DNA of 64,000 nucleotides, taken from Siphonodentalium dalli (lineage: Eukaryota; Mollusca; Scaphopoda; Gadilida; Siphonodentaliidae). This document shows, piece by piece, positions 12,040-23,557 of this stretch (position 1 is the first letter of the stretch; each line of letters begins with the position of its first letter). The translations under genes and the position numbers were made by a program. Under the pieces are notes generated by a model. That model had not been told where the DNA came from, ran no database searches, and saw only the letters and a program-made list of their open reading frames with translations. The stretch is taken from positions 164,790,394 through 164,854,393 of the forward strand of contig CP136069.1 of the NCBI GenBank assembly GCA_032622095.1, in the 5' to 3' direction.

Positions 12040-12790
12040 GCACTGAGAAAAATATGACTATCTTATGGTTAATCACAAGCATTTGGGGTCAGTTTGACTA
12101 ACCCACGCCTTTCAGTTAATCGCTATGACTAACTCTGACCTTTGTCATAGCGACTAAGTTACACGAAGAATAACTCTTTAATTGCAACACTGCCTTAAAG
12201 GATGCTTAGTATTCATTGCTATACATGTTCAATTTCCATTGCATCGCAAGTCTATTACATTTACAATTGAACGAATGTGATAGGCGATATAATGGCATAT
12301 ATATCAGAACATCATGCTACATTATTTGCATAAATGGTTTTCATCTCGGGAAAATGAACCAGTTAAACAGACCAATAAAACGAACTAATATTAAACATCT
12401 TAACAGACCACTATTGGCATATGTGTTTTAGAGATTTACAGAAAGCGTGCTTTCAATTTGGTCTCTAATTCTGAATAATATATCATCTGGTTTGGTGTTG
12501 CAATTATCTGCACACAAATTTCCATTATTGCCTTCCAGTAACCAAGAAACGTTAGTCATTATGAACCAATCTTGGTCAATTTTACTAGCACAGTTGTAGT
12601 ATAATTACCCAATTAGTCGTTTTGACTAACCATTTCTTAGTCTTTATGACCTTCATCACCCTAGTCATTATGACTAATTTTCCGCCTTTGTCATTTTGAA
12701 TACGCTGAGTTAGTTATCCTATGGAAAAACGTTTGAATAACCGAAGTTAGTCATATTGACTAACGTTTGTAGTCATGGTGGAGATTCGTG
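12040..12790. repeat. Cluster of TTAGTCA / TGACTAA motifs
   Basis: More than ten occurrences of TTAGTCA, TGACTAA or close variants occur, many paired as short palindromes such as TTAGTCATATTGACTAAC (12744-12761) and TAGTCATTATGACTAA (near 12661). They are grouped at 12090-12160 and 12550-12770. This could be an old palindromic repeat or a regulatory cluster; no gene was found beside it. Confidence 0.6.
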
Positions 12791-13344
12791 GCATTAATTA
12801 CTTTGGTAACCAGTCAGTCGCGACCGCCAAAAGGACCCAGTTTAAATACACCCATTATATAGCACGGGTATCGGGGCACGTAGAAATGGCATTGGGTGCA
12901 AAACTTTCCTTAGACTTTGCAAATTGAAATGTTCTGTGACGTCAGTAAAACTTGTCCATTGATGTAATGACAATGGAATATAATTTACGTACGTGGTGAC
13001 AATTATAACATTGATTCTCAGATGACCTATTGTGGGCATTCAATTGTGCCAGCTCTGGAAGTTCCAAGGTACTACTAGCATAACAATCACTATATAATTA
13101 TGTGAATTCTTCCTGGCAGTAATCAGGTACGCGTCAAGCATCGGTCTATTTATATGAGGTGCACACCATTGTCTCAATTCATTACAATGTACACATTTAG
13201 AAACCATACAAACATTCTCGAGATAACGTGCGCGAATCACCACTTATATACCAACGAAACAAGCCACGCTATACACTTCATTATAATAATATCGCTTTAT
13301 ATGTTAAATATAGACTAACTAGCAGGGTGATACGGCGTTGCCCA
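12791..13344. other. No gene seen
   Basis: Chance frames only. Confidence 0.45.
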
Positions 13345-14110
13345 GCCTCGCAGGGGCGTAGCTAGACGGGTCTCAGAGTTCACATTGGAATTTCCAACCG
13401 CACCCCCTCCTGAACCAGACCAAAATCACAAGCTTGCGTAATTCCATTTGTACCATTTCCCAACTGGTACCTCTCAGACCTGGTACAAGTTTGCGTAATA
13501 CAATATCCACCCCTCCCCTCTTGGGGCTGATATTTGTATTTCCCAACTGGTACCCCTCAGGCCTGGAGAATAGGCTATTTTGAATTGACCAATAGGCTTG
13601 AACTGGCCATCGGATCCACTGGGTCGACCATGGTTCGGTTAAGTGGGAGAACATTTTGAGATCTGAACCTAAAATTGCTAAATCCTATCATCGGGTGGTC
13701 CATGCATATTCGGCATATTCTGTTTCTTAAATTGATTACCAGTTTTGGATTGGCTACGACTGGGGCGGGAGAGAAGGACACACCGGGCCAATTATGGTTC
13801 GGCCCGGTGTCAGAAATGATTTCAATCTAAACCTGAAAATTAAAAAATACAATAGCATTTCCACCCTCACACCCGCATAAGGTTGGAAAATTCCCAATTG
13901 ATGGTCATTTCAGTCCACAGCTTTGACCTAAAGTAGGAAAATATGCAAATGTTGGTCTAAAACCACAAATTCCCCACTAATAAATTGTTGAAAAATCAAA
14001 CTACGAGAACAATTTCAACCTATTGTTGGTATGAAATGTCCAACTAATGTTGCGTCAGGTATGAAATTTCCAACTGTTGAAAAATTTGACCAAAGATGGC
14101 GGGTATGCAC
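13345..14110 (+). repeat. Dispersed repeat with GGAAATTTCCAAC-type motifs, copy 1
   Basis: It begins GGGGCGTAGCTAGACGGGTCT and contains repeated short motifs (TTGGAAATTCCAAC variants, CAGTTTTGGATTGGC, CACACCGGGCC hairpin). Relatives lie at 17270-17740, 18340-18930, 35405-36120 and, reversed, 50800-51760. No coding capacity was recognised. Confidence 0.65.
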
Positions 14111-14416
14111 AAATGAGACACACCTCACTCATCCCCACACCACACTCATCCCCACCTGTCGACAGCTTCCTGCGCCCATGTTATAGTGATGTGGAAGCCT
14201 CTGTTGGGGGAAATTTATGAGAATATAGAAAACACTTGTTCAAAGTAGTAATTCTAAAAAATGATATACTCACATGGACATCACACAATGTCATTCTTGT
14301 ACATGGATTATATACACTATATAGCTCACCGTGTCGGAAACTCGGAATGATTACCATTAATTGTGTTTATCACTATGTGTTTGTCCAGGTTAAAAAAGTT
14401 AAAACTATTTGAAATG

Positions 14417-14850
14417 CAAGCCTGCAAATAGCGTATCTGTCATTTGCAGAATGAGGTCCCCAGAAAGTGAATTTAGTGATGCTATCCCGCATAGCGGGCT
14501 AGCATAACCAAATTCACCCTCTGGGGACCTCATTCTGCTTTGGTCTCATCACATGGGAATTATCTATAGGCTCAAATTAACATTCCGTTTAGTTAATGTT
14601 TCCCTTCTGGGAAGTTTCTGTATCCCCTAATTTGCAGAAGATAAAATGCATTTATAATCGAGGCGGATAATGGGGGAACATCACCAACTTCAACTGGGGA
14701 ACTTCAATCTGATCTTAGGTCTCCCATAGCAGAATGAGGTTCTCATAGCGTGAACTTGGTGATGCTAGCCCGCTGTGTGAGATAGCGTTACTAAATTCAC
14801 CCTCTGGGGACCTCATTCTGCAAATTACAGACACGCTATTTGAAGGCTTG
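14417..14850. mobile_element. hAT-type MITE with 8-bp target duplication, copy 1
   Basis: The ends are CAAGCCTGCAAATAGCG and CGCTATTTGAAGGCTTG, flanked by a perfect 8-bp duplication TTGAAATG (14409-14416 and 14851-14858). An 8-bp duplication with CA..TG ends is the hAT signature. Internal hairpins at 14460-14541 and 14742-14821 carry GAATGAGGTCCCCAGA / CTCTGGGGACCTCATTC. No transposase is present. A relative is at 35441. Confidence 0.9.
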
Positions 14851-14858
14851 TTGAAATG

Positions 14859-15991
14859 GTACAGTCGACGTGTTTGGAAAATATCGGCAATAATATAGAA
14901 GATTTCCACATTCTTCCAGATTGGATAATGCCCGAGTACCCACTCTTCAAGTTGATTCACACTAATTTGATACACATTTTGCCTTTAAATATCAAATATT
15001 GTATATTCGGCATATTCGGCATATGCCGTTACGAAAAAGTACCATTGGCAATTTTGGTTTTATCAATTTTGGTGGCGCGACCCCGGCCTTAATTCAGAGG
15101 GTGCCACTCTATATTCTGATACAAAGTACTCGTAATGGCTGTTTCACAGCAGGTGACCTGTGGCATTCCTCTGCACAGAGATATATCGATCTTACCTATA
15201 TGCAATTAGTGGGACAAATGTGTGCTTATTTTAAGAACTACTTGTGTGACAGGAGTTGTGTGGATACATTTTGAATCAATATATCATGCCCTGGACATAA
15301 GCCGTCCGGTCGCTTTAAAGTCTACTGAGCTATTTACAGCGAAGATCGAGCTTAAAGTACGGGTCTCCTGGTGCGATACCCACCCCTGGTCAAGTGGTCC
15401 TGCTAATATGCTATGTTGCTGATGGTCCTGCTGAATTATTATGATGCGGGTAGGGCAAACTGATGCCGTTACGAAAAAGTACCGTTATGTTTTCTAAAGT
15501 TGTCATTTTCGCGGTGTTTGCATGGCTAATCCGACCGATTTGAGAAAAACCAGTGTGTGTATGAAACATTCAAGAACATATTTATTTATGAACAATATAA
15601 TAACACCTGCGCTGGTGTTTCTAAAACGACGTGAATAACCATTTTATATATATTATAGTCGATTTTCAACAACTAACACAACCATGCAGTGTTAAAAATA
15701 TTTCGCAATAAACGATAATTTATGATAAGGGTGGATACACACATGCATGTAATCTCTGTGATTATCGTGTATTTGGCGTTTTACATGGATCATACAGACC
15801 ATGTAATATGTGTCAGTTGACAACCCAATCAATGCGGCTATGTTTGACTACAGTGAGCCAAGCTCTGAGAGTACAGAGAGACGTTGACTGAACGAAGTCG
15901 TCAGGCCGCTTAAAATAATTGTTCGCGCGATAACCCAAATGTTGGACTTTCTGTTTAAATCATTGTCAGTTTTCTCTTGATTTTTATACAG
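14859..15991. other. Probable intron with a dispersed repeat at 15375-15580
   Basis: The segment 15375-15580 (CAAGTGGTCCTGCTAATATG, then AAACTGATGCCGTTA) is a diverged direct copy of 43138-43335. No exon was seen before 15992. Confidence 0.6.
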
Positions 15992-16128
15992 GTGATGGAC
16001 CCCAGGATTTCCCCAACGCAGGGGCTATGATCCCCAACATGATGGGGGGGGGATATTATCAGGATATTCTTACGCATGGGCTATATGATCCCCGACTTGA
16101 GGCTATATATGATCCGGAACGCTACAAG
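15992..16128 (+). CDS. Internal exon of an unrecognised plus-strand gene
   Basis: The acceptor TTTTTATACAG precedes GTGATGGACCCC. The exon stays open for 137 bp and ends TACAAG followed by GTGGGG, a weaker donor. It starts with two bases of a codon, matching the one-base overhang of the exon at 2330-2457, and ends on a codon boundary. The roughly 45 residues are rich in Gly, Pro, Met and Asp/Tyr (GDGPQDFPNAG, IPNMMGGGYYQD, YDPRLEAIYDPERYK). I do not recognise the family. A readthrough to a later donor is possible. It may be the exon after 2330-2457, across a 13.5-kb intron filled with transposons. Confidence 0.5.
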
Positions 16129-16799
16129 GTGGGGTGGCTAACTCTGAGCTATTTAAGTAAAACATATTATATTGTACCTTTTTGCCCAGATTATTCCGAC
16201 CGATACATTCAACTAAGTCCCTTAACGATTTGAAGCTTTCAAAACCACACGCCAAGCAAGCATCATGGTCGAAAATGTTCTATATCAAGCCTGTATACAC
16301 CAGATGTGTCGCTTCTGGTGTTCGTGCATTAATAAAATGCCAGATATCACACAGACTTAACTAATTTCCACATCCATAAGAGACGACCTGTTTTGGACTG
16401 GCCTTAAATATCCTGATAATAGAGAGTTTGACTTCGCTTATGACTACTCACTTGTCTGGCCTGTTAACAATGAACCGCCCGCGCGCAGGTGATCAATGTT
16501 GTCAATTATTGGTGTGGCCATGTAAAATACATGTATTTTACATACAGAGATTACATGCATGTATCCACCCTAACGGCGTGCAGTTCTTTGCCGGTGGCCA
16601 TAAAGCGAGGCCACTAACACTAATTGTTAGTGTCCTTGATACGAATTGTGTATGGGGAGGGACACTGGTAGAACAGTTTGTTCTCAGCGATTGCCATACA
16701 CACTTAGTTATACGTGTGTACGCTGCTCTGGTATAAAAAGTCCCGAAAGTGGTACTTCTCCAATTCATAATTATGGGAGCTAGGGGAATATAAGGGGCT
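16129..16799. other. No gene seen
   Basis: Contains a short palindrome GTAAAATACATGTATTTTAC (16522-16541). Open frames overlap on both strands without splice or family support. Confidence 0.45.
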
Positions 16800-17060
16800 G
16801 GCAAAATGGACACGAAGAGTGTCACCAACTTCACCAAACTTATATAAGATTGATGGAGGCACGGACTCACTATTGGTATTCGTTGTTTCAAATGTGCTTA
16901 TTTCAATGAGCTTCAACGATTTCTCATTTATTATCGACATTGCCACGTATCGATACGAATGGGACTTTGAGAGGTCCCGATTTTCGGCCACGTCGGGGTT
17001 TGAACCCGTGCAAACATTGTCTAGCTCAGACTACGATGATCGTATCCACTGTATTGATGT
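16800..17060 (-). mobile_element. tRNA-like SINE, copy 1
   Basis: Read on the minus strand from 17060, it has ATCATCGTAGTCTGAGCTAG followed by a B-box-like GGGTTCAAACCCCGA. Downstream sequence is shared with two other loci (49136 plus, 52165 minus). Distance and order of A- and B-like boxes suggest a tRNA-derived SINE head. The tail and target duplication were not resolved. Confidence 0.5.
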
Positions 17061-18044
17061 ACTATAGTTGTTTTGAAAGTGAAGTTGTTTGTGTCATGGC
17101 GGGAGTTTTGGCAGTGGTGATACTTGTTAGTCTTTGGCATTGATAAAGCATATACAAATACATTCTAACTCGCATGGACAACGCCGGATAGCCCAGTTAG
17201 CTAATATATATGAACATTCTCAAGTATTTCCATAAACCTATTTCAATCAAGGCAATACCTTACCACCAGGTACGTGTGCCAGGGATGGATCTCTACAGTT
17301 CCTGACACATTAGTTGGAAATTTCCGACCAAAATAGTTTGAATTGTGTGCTGATAATTTGATATACCAAACAATATTAAGTGTAATATTTGCTGTTTTGA
17401 CAGAAAGAGCGAATTTTTTGACTGAAATATTGCAATCAGTTGAGAATTATCAACCATAGGGGGGTGTTACGATGGGAATTTCCAATAGTTGGAAAGTTTG
17501 ATAATACAGATTCAGATTAAATAGCATCTGTTACAAGGGGGGGGGGGGGGGCTTGCATGCATGTAGTGGTACCTTTTGTTTAGTGAATTGCCATGCAATA
17601 ATGAATGTTAGGTTAGGAATTTCAACCGACAGTTTGAAAGCTTATGGTAGCAGTTGGAAAACACCAATATAAGGCGGGCGGGTACCAATGGGATTTTTCG
17701 AAAGTAGGAAAGTCGTCTCCTCTCTATGACATGTGGTGTTTATGGTACTCATATATCAGCAGCATCCCGTCGATGGAGCTGGCTGTGGCGATCTCACATT
17801 CCAACAGATCAAGTGACATTATATTAACTGGCCTAAAAATATCAACACGCACTGTGTTCTGAATATATTACCAACAGCTCAACGATATCAGCAATCATGC
17901 AAAAAAACAGCTGCTGTACATTATCACTATACTAACGCTGATTTGTTTTCAACTGGCAGAAAGTAATCCGTTTTGGCAGTTTTGCAGCTGGTATTTTTGC
18001 AGTTTGCAGTGCAATATTACCAGCGTACGTATGATCGTACCCTT
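17061..18044. other. Degenerate GGAAATTTCCAAC-type repeat, otherwise no gene
   Basis: TTGGAAATTTCCGACC (17312) and TTCCAATAGTTGGAAAG (17480) place this in the same repeat family as 13345. A run of G at 17537-17550 is present. Confidence 0.45.
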
Positions 18045-19128
18045 GTTATCAGAATCGATTTATTGCAACAAAATAATGCTATCCTCTGTCAACTATAATG
18101 GTATCAAATTTCCAAGTTATTTATTAACCTTTTGTTCAACAAAATATGTCCGTATTATCACTGAAGTATCACGAAATTTGACCGTAACCGACAGTTATCC
18201 ATCTTCATCCGCAATTTTGCCCGAGACCCTCCGTTTGACCACGTGTTTCTTTTCACTAACAACTTTGTTCACTGCATTAATGCCAGGTTGTTGATGTGAG
18301 TGAGTAGATGGTGCTACATACACAGTCACAACTCATTGCAGGGACGTGGCTATAGATGGTCTCCGCGTTATGAGGGGGTGTCCACCTTCGAATTTCTAAC
18401 TACACCCCCTTGATGGTAGTATATTAATTATAAATTAATCAGTAGTCGTTTTGTCACTAATCGGGGGGGGGGTGGCATAATCCACTGGGCCGACCAGTAA
18501 AAGAAAATGTGTAGATCTGAGCCTGAAAATTAAAAACATCATAATATCAAGTGGTCTAACGCCATGCAAATTCACCCGATGTGTTTTTTCTTAAATTAAT
18601 TATCAGTTTCTGACTGGCCACTGCGGATGGACCAGGACACACCCGATCGACAATGGTTCGGTCCTGTGTGAGAAATTGTTGAAATCTGAACATGAAATTT
18701 TCTAAATCCTGGCATTCAGACTGGCATGAAGCTTTCCAATTGTTGGAAATTTTGAAACCTTACACCCCCCCCAACTGATAGCCATTTCAGTCCGAATTTT
18801 TTACCGAAAATGGGAAAATATGCAAATGTTGGTCTAAAAAAATTCTCCATTAATAAATTTTTGGAAAATCAAACTACGAGAACAATTTCAACCTATTGGT
18901 GGTGTGCCATTTCCAACAAATGTTGTGTCAGGTATACGCTTTAGTTATCCGAATCGATTTATTGCAACAACATAATGCTAAACTCTGTCAACTATGGTAT
19001 CAAATTTCCCAGTTATTTATCAACATTTTGTTCAAAATATGGCCGTATTATCACGAAATTTGACCGTAAAAGTTATCCATCTTCATCCGCAATTTTGTCC
19101 GAGACCCTCCGTTTGACCACGTGTTTCT
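18045..19128. repeat. Direct duplication of about 200 bp flanking a dispersed repeat
   Basis: Copy 1 (18045-18250) and copy 2 (18944-19128) share TCGATTTATTGCAACAA, CTCTGTCAACTAT, and CGAGACCCTCCGTTTGACCA. Copy 2 has several small deletions. Between them lies a member of the 13345-type repeat (about 18340-18930). Confidence 0.8.
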
Positions 19129-19393
19129 GGGCCACATATTATTACACACCGAAAAATAACAAACTTCAAAAATCGATATCTGATCACTCTGAGCTTTAAT
19201 GGGTGGGTTCATCGACTCGAATCAAATATTTTGAACCCCCCGAAGACAAAGAAATGGTAATTTAGGAGCGTCTGATCGGATTGAGTACCTTTAAATGAGT
19301 ATCTATAGTCCTTGATATGCTTCAATAAAAATAAACTCTTCCCACGCAGGCAAATCCGACTATCTGTATGTATATCGTTGGTAGCTCATTTGG
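19129..19393. other. No feature seen
   Basis: Short spacer. Confidence 0.4.
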
Positions 19394-19786
19394 TTAACCC
19401 TTTACCCAACAGAACGGCCCTGTGCCAATGCATTCTCTTATGTATGCGAGTCGACCATAGGTCGCCTATCATATATAAGAGAATGCAATGGCTTAACACA
19501 TTAAAAATTATAAAATTGTTAAAGAATGTAAGAAAAAATGGTAAAAAGTGTTAAAAAAAGATTTTGTTTAGGCCAATGCATTCTCTTATATATGCGAGGC
19601 GACCTATGGTCGACTCGCATATATAAGAGAATGCATTGGCACAGGGCATAACTGTAACCATCACAATGTGGTCAATGAGCCGGTTCCAATGATATCCATA
19701 TTTGTATGCTTTTATTGAGATAGACAATTTAGGCTGTTGCAGCTTTATTTGGCCGTTTTTGGCCGGTTTGTTGGGTAAAGGGTTAA
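19394..19786. mobile_element. TTAA-target hairpin MITE, ACCCAACA class, copy 1
   Basis: It is bounded by TTAA on both sides, with ends TTAACCCTTTACCCAACA and TGTTGGGTAAAGGGTTAA. TTAA plus CCC(T) ends are typical of piggyBac-type elements. Hairpin cores at 19424-19492 and 19572-19640 are joined by an A-rich linker. A unique segment of about 145 bp follows the second hairpin, making the element asymmetric. Confidence 0.92.
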
Positions 19787-20439
19787 TATAGCATTGGATT
19801 ATGTTTCTGTTATATAAGTTTCGTATGCTACATGTGGTGCACAGAGTTTCTAAACGGTTTGGTTAATATGTACGTGTAGGTGCATGGAATGGTCAAGTGA
19901 GTCAGGTTACTTCAGTTGACAGTGCAATGGCGACGCACGCTACAAGTTACACTTACGTGTGTCGAAACATGGCTAGTCTTAGAAAAAGCTATATCGGCAC
20001 GAGCTATACATATAGTTATGTATAGAGGTGTTCTAAATATAAATTGTGATACGATAACATTACTGTGTCATTGGCCTTGATGTGAAAATACCTCTTTTCT
20101 GTACACATTTTCAAAATCTACCATTATATATATTTCTATTTGAACTTTGATTTCTACTCGTAATACACACACAGCATGTAGCAAAGCGTGTATCAAATAA
20201 ACAGATATATTATCTGAGAAGACTGTATCAATATTTGCATTTTTATATTCATGTCCAGGTACGACGCTGGTTGCCAGGGTAACAATGATTGTGTGCGGCC
20301 TTGCTGTTTGGTACACCGGCATGGTATAGAACTACAGACTAAAACATAACGGCGAGGCAGCCAACTCTGGGAGAGGACTGAAGGTTCTTGCACAGTAAAC
20401 GAGATGTCAAAGACTCCACGTTAAGAATACACATATGCT
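19787..20439. other. No gene seen
   Basis: No supported feature. Confidence 0.45.
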
Positions 20440-20792
20440 TAAAGGGGTACACTACACTAAATGCGGTCATTCATGAGTCCATCTCCGATTATACAGAATA
20501 TATCCAACAACTGAATGAATTTGAGCCATGGGTTAGTGCAAAATACACTCATGTGATCTATGAAACGTGTACTTTAAGGGCTAAACCTACATGTATGAAC
20601 GATCCAAAAAACATTGTACTTGAAATTAATTCATTTTCGTTATAATTACCATGTTGTTTGCATCGATCATAGATCACGTATTTTGCACCAATCCATGGCC
20701 CAAATTAATTCATTTGTTGTATATATTGTGTTGAATATAAAAGGAGATGGTCCCATAAATGGCCGGATTTAGTGTACAGTCCCACATTAAAG
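20440..20792. mobile_element. Palindromic TIR element, ACTAAATCCGGCC class, copy 1
   Basis: The left arm has ACACTACACTAAATGCGG and the right arm CCGGATTTAGTGTACAG. Arms of about 150 bp include ATGAATTTGAGCCATGG and its diverged complement. This is the intact form of the element that is split at 27434-28490. It is non-coding. Confidence 0.8.
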
Positions 20793-20959
20793 GTCCACCG
20801 TCCTATTTAACACAAATTGGTTCAGAATGCCCAAAGCCAATTTTTGGCTTACCATGGAAACAAAAGTGAAAATTACTTACACAATCGCCATCATTATTAT
20901 CACAAAAGCATCGAGAACTTTTACAAAACCATCCATAAGTAATACGTCGAAAACGCTAT

Positions 20960-21451
20960 TTAACCCTTTCATGACGGGAGCTTCCTGATTTTTTACGAAA
21001 ACTCTGTGCCAATGCATACGCTAATATATGCGAGTCGACCATAGGTCGCCTAACAAATTTTATATTATTTTTTATAATTGTTAAAAAATGTAAGAAAAAC
21101 TGAGAGAAAAAATGATAACAAATTGTTAATGAATGTAAGAAATAATGATGAAAAAGGATAAAAATTGTTAAAGAATTTAAGAAAAAATGATAAAAATTGT
21201 TATAGAATGTAAGAAAAAATTATAAAATATGATAAAAATTGTTAAAGAATGAAAGAAAAAAATGTTAAAAAAATGATAATAAATGATAAAATTTGTTAAA
21301 GAATGTAAGAAAAATTGATAAAAAATTGTTAGTCCAACGCATTCTCTTATATATGCGAGGCGACCTATGGTCGACTCGCATATATAAGATAATGCATTGG
21401 CACAGGGTCTTTAATGTTACGCCACCGCAGCTCCCGTCATGAAAGGGTTAT
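20960..21451. mobile_element. TTAA-target hairpin MITE, CATGACGGGAGC class, with tandem linker
   Basis: The ends are TTAACCCTTTCATGACGGG and CCCGTCATGAAAGGGTTA(T). The left hairpin has lost its second arm (21008-21050) and the right hairpin is complete (21333-21401). Between them at 21061-21330 the A-rich linker TTGTTAAAGAATGTAAG is amplified five to six times. Confidence 0.88.
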
Positions 21452-21550
21452 AGGAGGCCAGGCGATCATTGTAACTTTTAGCTGACAAGATTAAAAACGT
21501 TTAAAACTTCATATTTTGACAATCGATATCTGGCCACAAAAACCTCCTAT

Positions 21551-21662
21551 TTACCCTTTCATAACTGGAGCTTCCTGAAATGTTGAAAAAACATATATAA
21601 GGGATAGCATTGGCACAGGTTGTTCGCAAAATTTCAGGCAGCTCCAGTCATGGAAGGGAAAA
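21551..21662. mobile_element. Internally deleted hairpin MITE, same class
   Basis: TTTACCCTTTCATAACTGGAG at the left and CTCCAGTCATGGAAGGG at the right, with only a hairpin remnant (21585-21617) inside. About 110 bp remain. Confidence 0.75.
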
Positions 21663-22367
21663 AGCTACGGAAGGCAGCTGAAAAATCGTACCAAGTTTGT
21701 CACACCATTATTACCACGAAGAACATCAAAAGCGTTGTTGGTAAATACGAATTGTTACATGTTGACAAATTTGGCAATGAACAATAACTCTAAAATACAG
21801 ATGTCGTTGATCATTAATCGGTGTCCGTTCGCTGCGTATTTCCTCATTAAATTATTTGCAATAGCAATGTCGGCTCTCAAGTCGCCTTGAATCATTGTCT
21901 TGGCATTAAGAACAACGGAAACATTAATATAACATAATGAGTAAAATGTTGACACATCTAGAAGCAGATATGTTTTAGATGATAGCCTAAAATGCTGGAA
22001 CGATATCATTCACAAAAGTTATGGGGGTGAAGGAGAAGATCATTCAATTTATTCACAAAAGTTTCAATAACTTTCTTCTGACATTGCGACTTTAGAAGAA
22101 AAATCATTGTGAACGAATTGAGGGCTTTTAAAGCTTCTCATTTTTCGTAAATTCAATATTTCAAGTTGCACATATATAATTATATTTATCACATAATTTG
22201 CCCATAAAAGCAGTTTCATAATTATCGATAAGAGACACGTTTAATATCAGCGCGTGCGATGACGTCACATCGTTCTTCAAATGACTTGCGATCGCTGCGG
22301 TTTTTATCGTTGTTTTCGATGGATATTTCGCATTGCTTCGCGTTTATTTGATCATGTGATAAAAAGT
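21663..22367. other. No gene seen
   Basis: No supported feature. Confidence 0.45.
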
Positions 22368-22508
22368 ATCTCACACTCGTCCTATTTTATACGTAATTTA
22401 TCAACCTCGTCCACTAAATTCTATTTGAGCCTCGGCAAACCTCGGCTCAAATCGAATTTAGTGAACTCGGTTGATAAATTCCGTATAAAATAGAAACTCA
22501 TGTGAGAT
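22368..22508. repeat. Long imperfect hairpin, arms about 60 bp
   Basis: The left arm includes CCTATTTTATACG and ATTTGAGCC. The right arm includes GGCTCAAAT and CGTATAAAATAG. It is probably a palindromic transposon end or a hairpin MITE. Confidence 0.75.
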
Positions 22509-22681
22509 CCTCTATATGTATTATTAGTTACATGTGGAATTTGTATTCGAATTCATTTACAGTTCATGCCATAATAGTTGTCAAGCTAAATTGCATTCCA
22601 TTCATGCTCCTTGAAATGGCACAAACCAACCGTCCGTTTGTTGTATATATTCTAACAAATGCTCATTTAAATACTCTTTGT

Positions 22682-23056
22682 TTAACCCTTTACCCAACAG
22701 AAGGGCCCTGTGCCAATGCATTCTCTTATATATGCGAGTCGACCATAGGTCGCCTCGCATATATAAGAGAATGCATTGGCTTAACACATTAAAAATTATA
22801 AAATTGTTAAGGAATGTAAGAATATTTTTTTTAGGCCAATGCATTCTCTTATATATGCGAGGCGACCTATGGTCGACTCGCATATATAAGAGAATGCATT
22901 GGCACAGGGCATAACTGTATTTATCACAATGTGGTCAATGAGCCGGTTCCAATGATATCCATATTTGTATGGTTCTATTGAGACAGACCGAAGATATTTT
23001 AGGCTGTTGAAGCTTTATTTGGCCGGTTTTGGCCGGTTTGTTGGGTAAAGGGTTAA
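22682..23056. mobile_element. TTAA-target hairpin MITE, ACCCAACA class, copy 2
   Basis: TTAA flanks both sides. Hairpins lie at 22712-22780 and 22835-22903, and the linker is shorter than in copy 1. The same asymmetric right segment occurs (GTGGTCAATGAGCCGG). Several overlapping open frames on both strands simply translate the palindromes. Confidence 0.92.
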
Positions 23057-23141
23057 TACTCTTATGCATTTTATGTGTCCTAATGTGTATGTTGAAAACA
23101 TAGATCACACCATCTTGGGACCAGTCTATATGTTGTGATCG

Positions 23142-23383
23142 TTAACCCTTTCCATACTAAATCATCATTGATGAGTAGTTATTCCATAGTAAATGTTCAG
23201 ATAACGCTTGTTCAACTTATTATCTAAACATTTCCCTCAATAAATAGGGCTCCTTCTGCACTTCTATTTATATTTCGTCTGCTCTTTCCATCTTATCATC
23301 CCTCCAAATGTATAATACACCATTCAGATGTACACTTGTTAACTGATGAGAGAATCCATTTAGTATATAATATAAAGGGTTAA
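23142..23383. mobile_element. TTAA-target MITE without hairpin core
   Basis: The ends are TTAACCCTTTCCATACTAAAT and ATTTAGTATATAATATAAAGGG plus TTAA, given here as two separate short stretches. A diverged relative is at 58137-58375. It shows that TTAACCC-type caps also occur without the shared hairpin. Confidence 0.75.
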
Positions 23384-23557
23384 TGTGATAATGGGAGAGA
23401 ATGCACTTGGTGTAATACAGCTATCGCCGGTGGTGAATACTAATAGAATATATTGAAGTGCAATGTGTATACAAACAAGGGACACGTTACATACCAATGT
23501 AATAGTGCAAGTTCCTCAAACCTTCAACTGCTGTTCTTAACTGTCGTGAGTTGTGGT

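Noticed and set aside
22602-22914. Several overlapping open frames with similar peptides (QCILLYMRGDLWSTRIYKRM and AFSYICESTIGR types), also at 1163, 11197, 19312, 37535, 52570, 54185, 57763 and 58032
   Set aside because: They are translations of the DNA hairpin core on both strands. The peptide similarity comes from the palindrome, frames break at every linker change, and there is no host-like codon or motif evidence.
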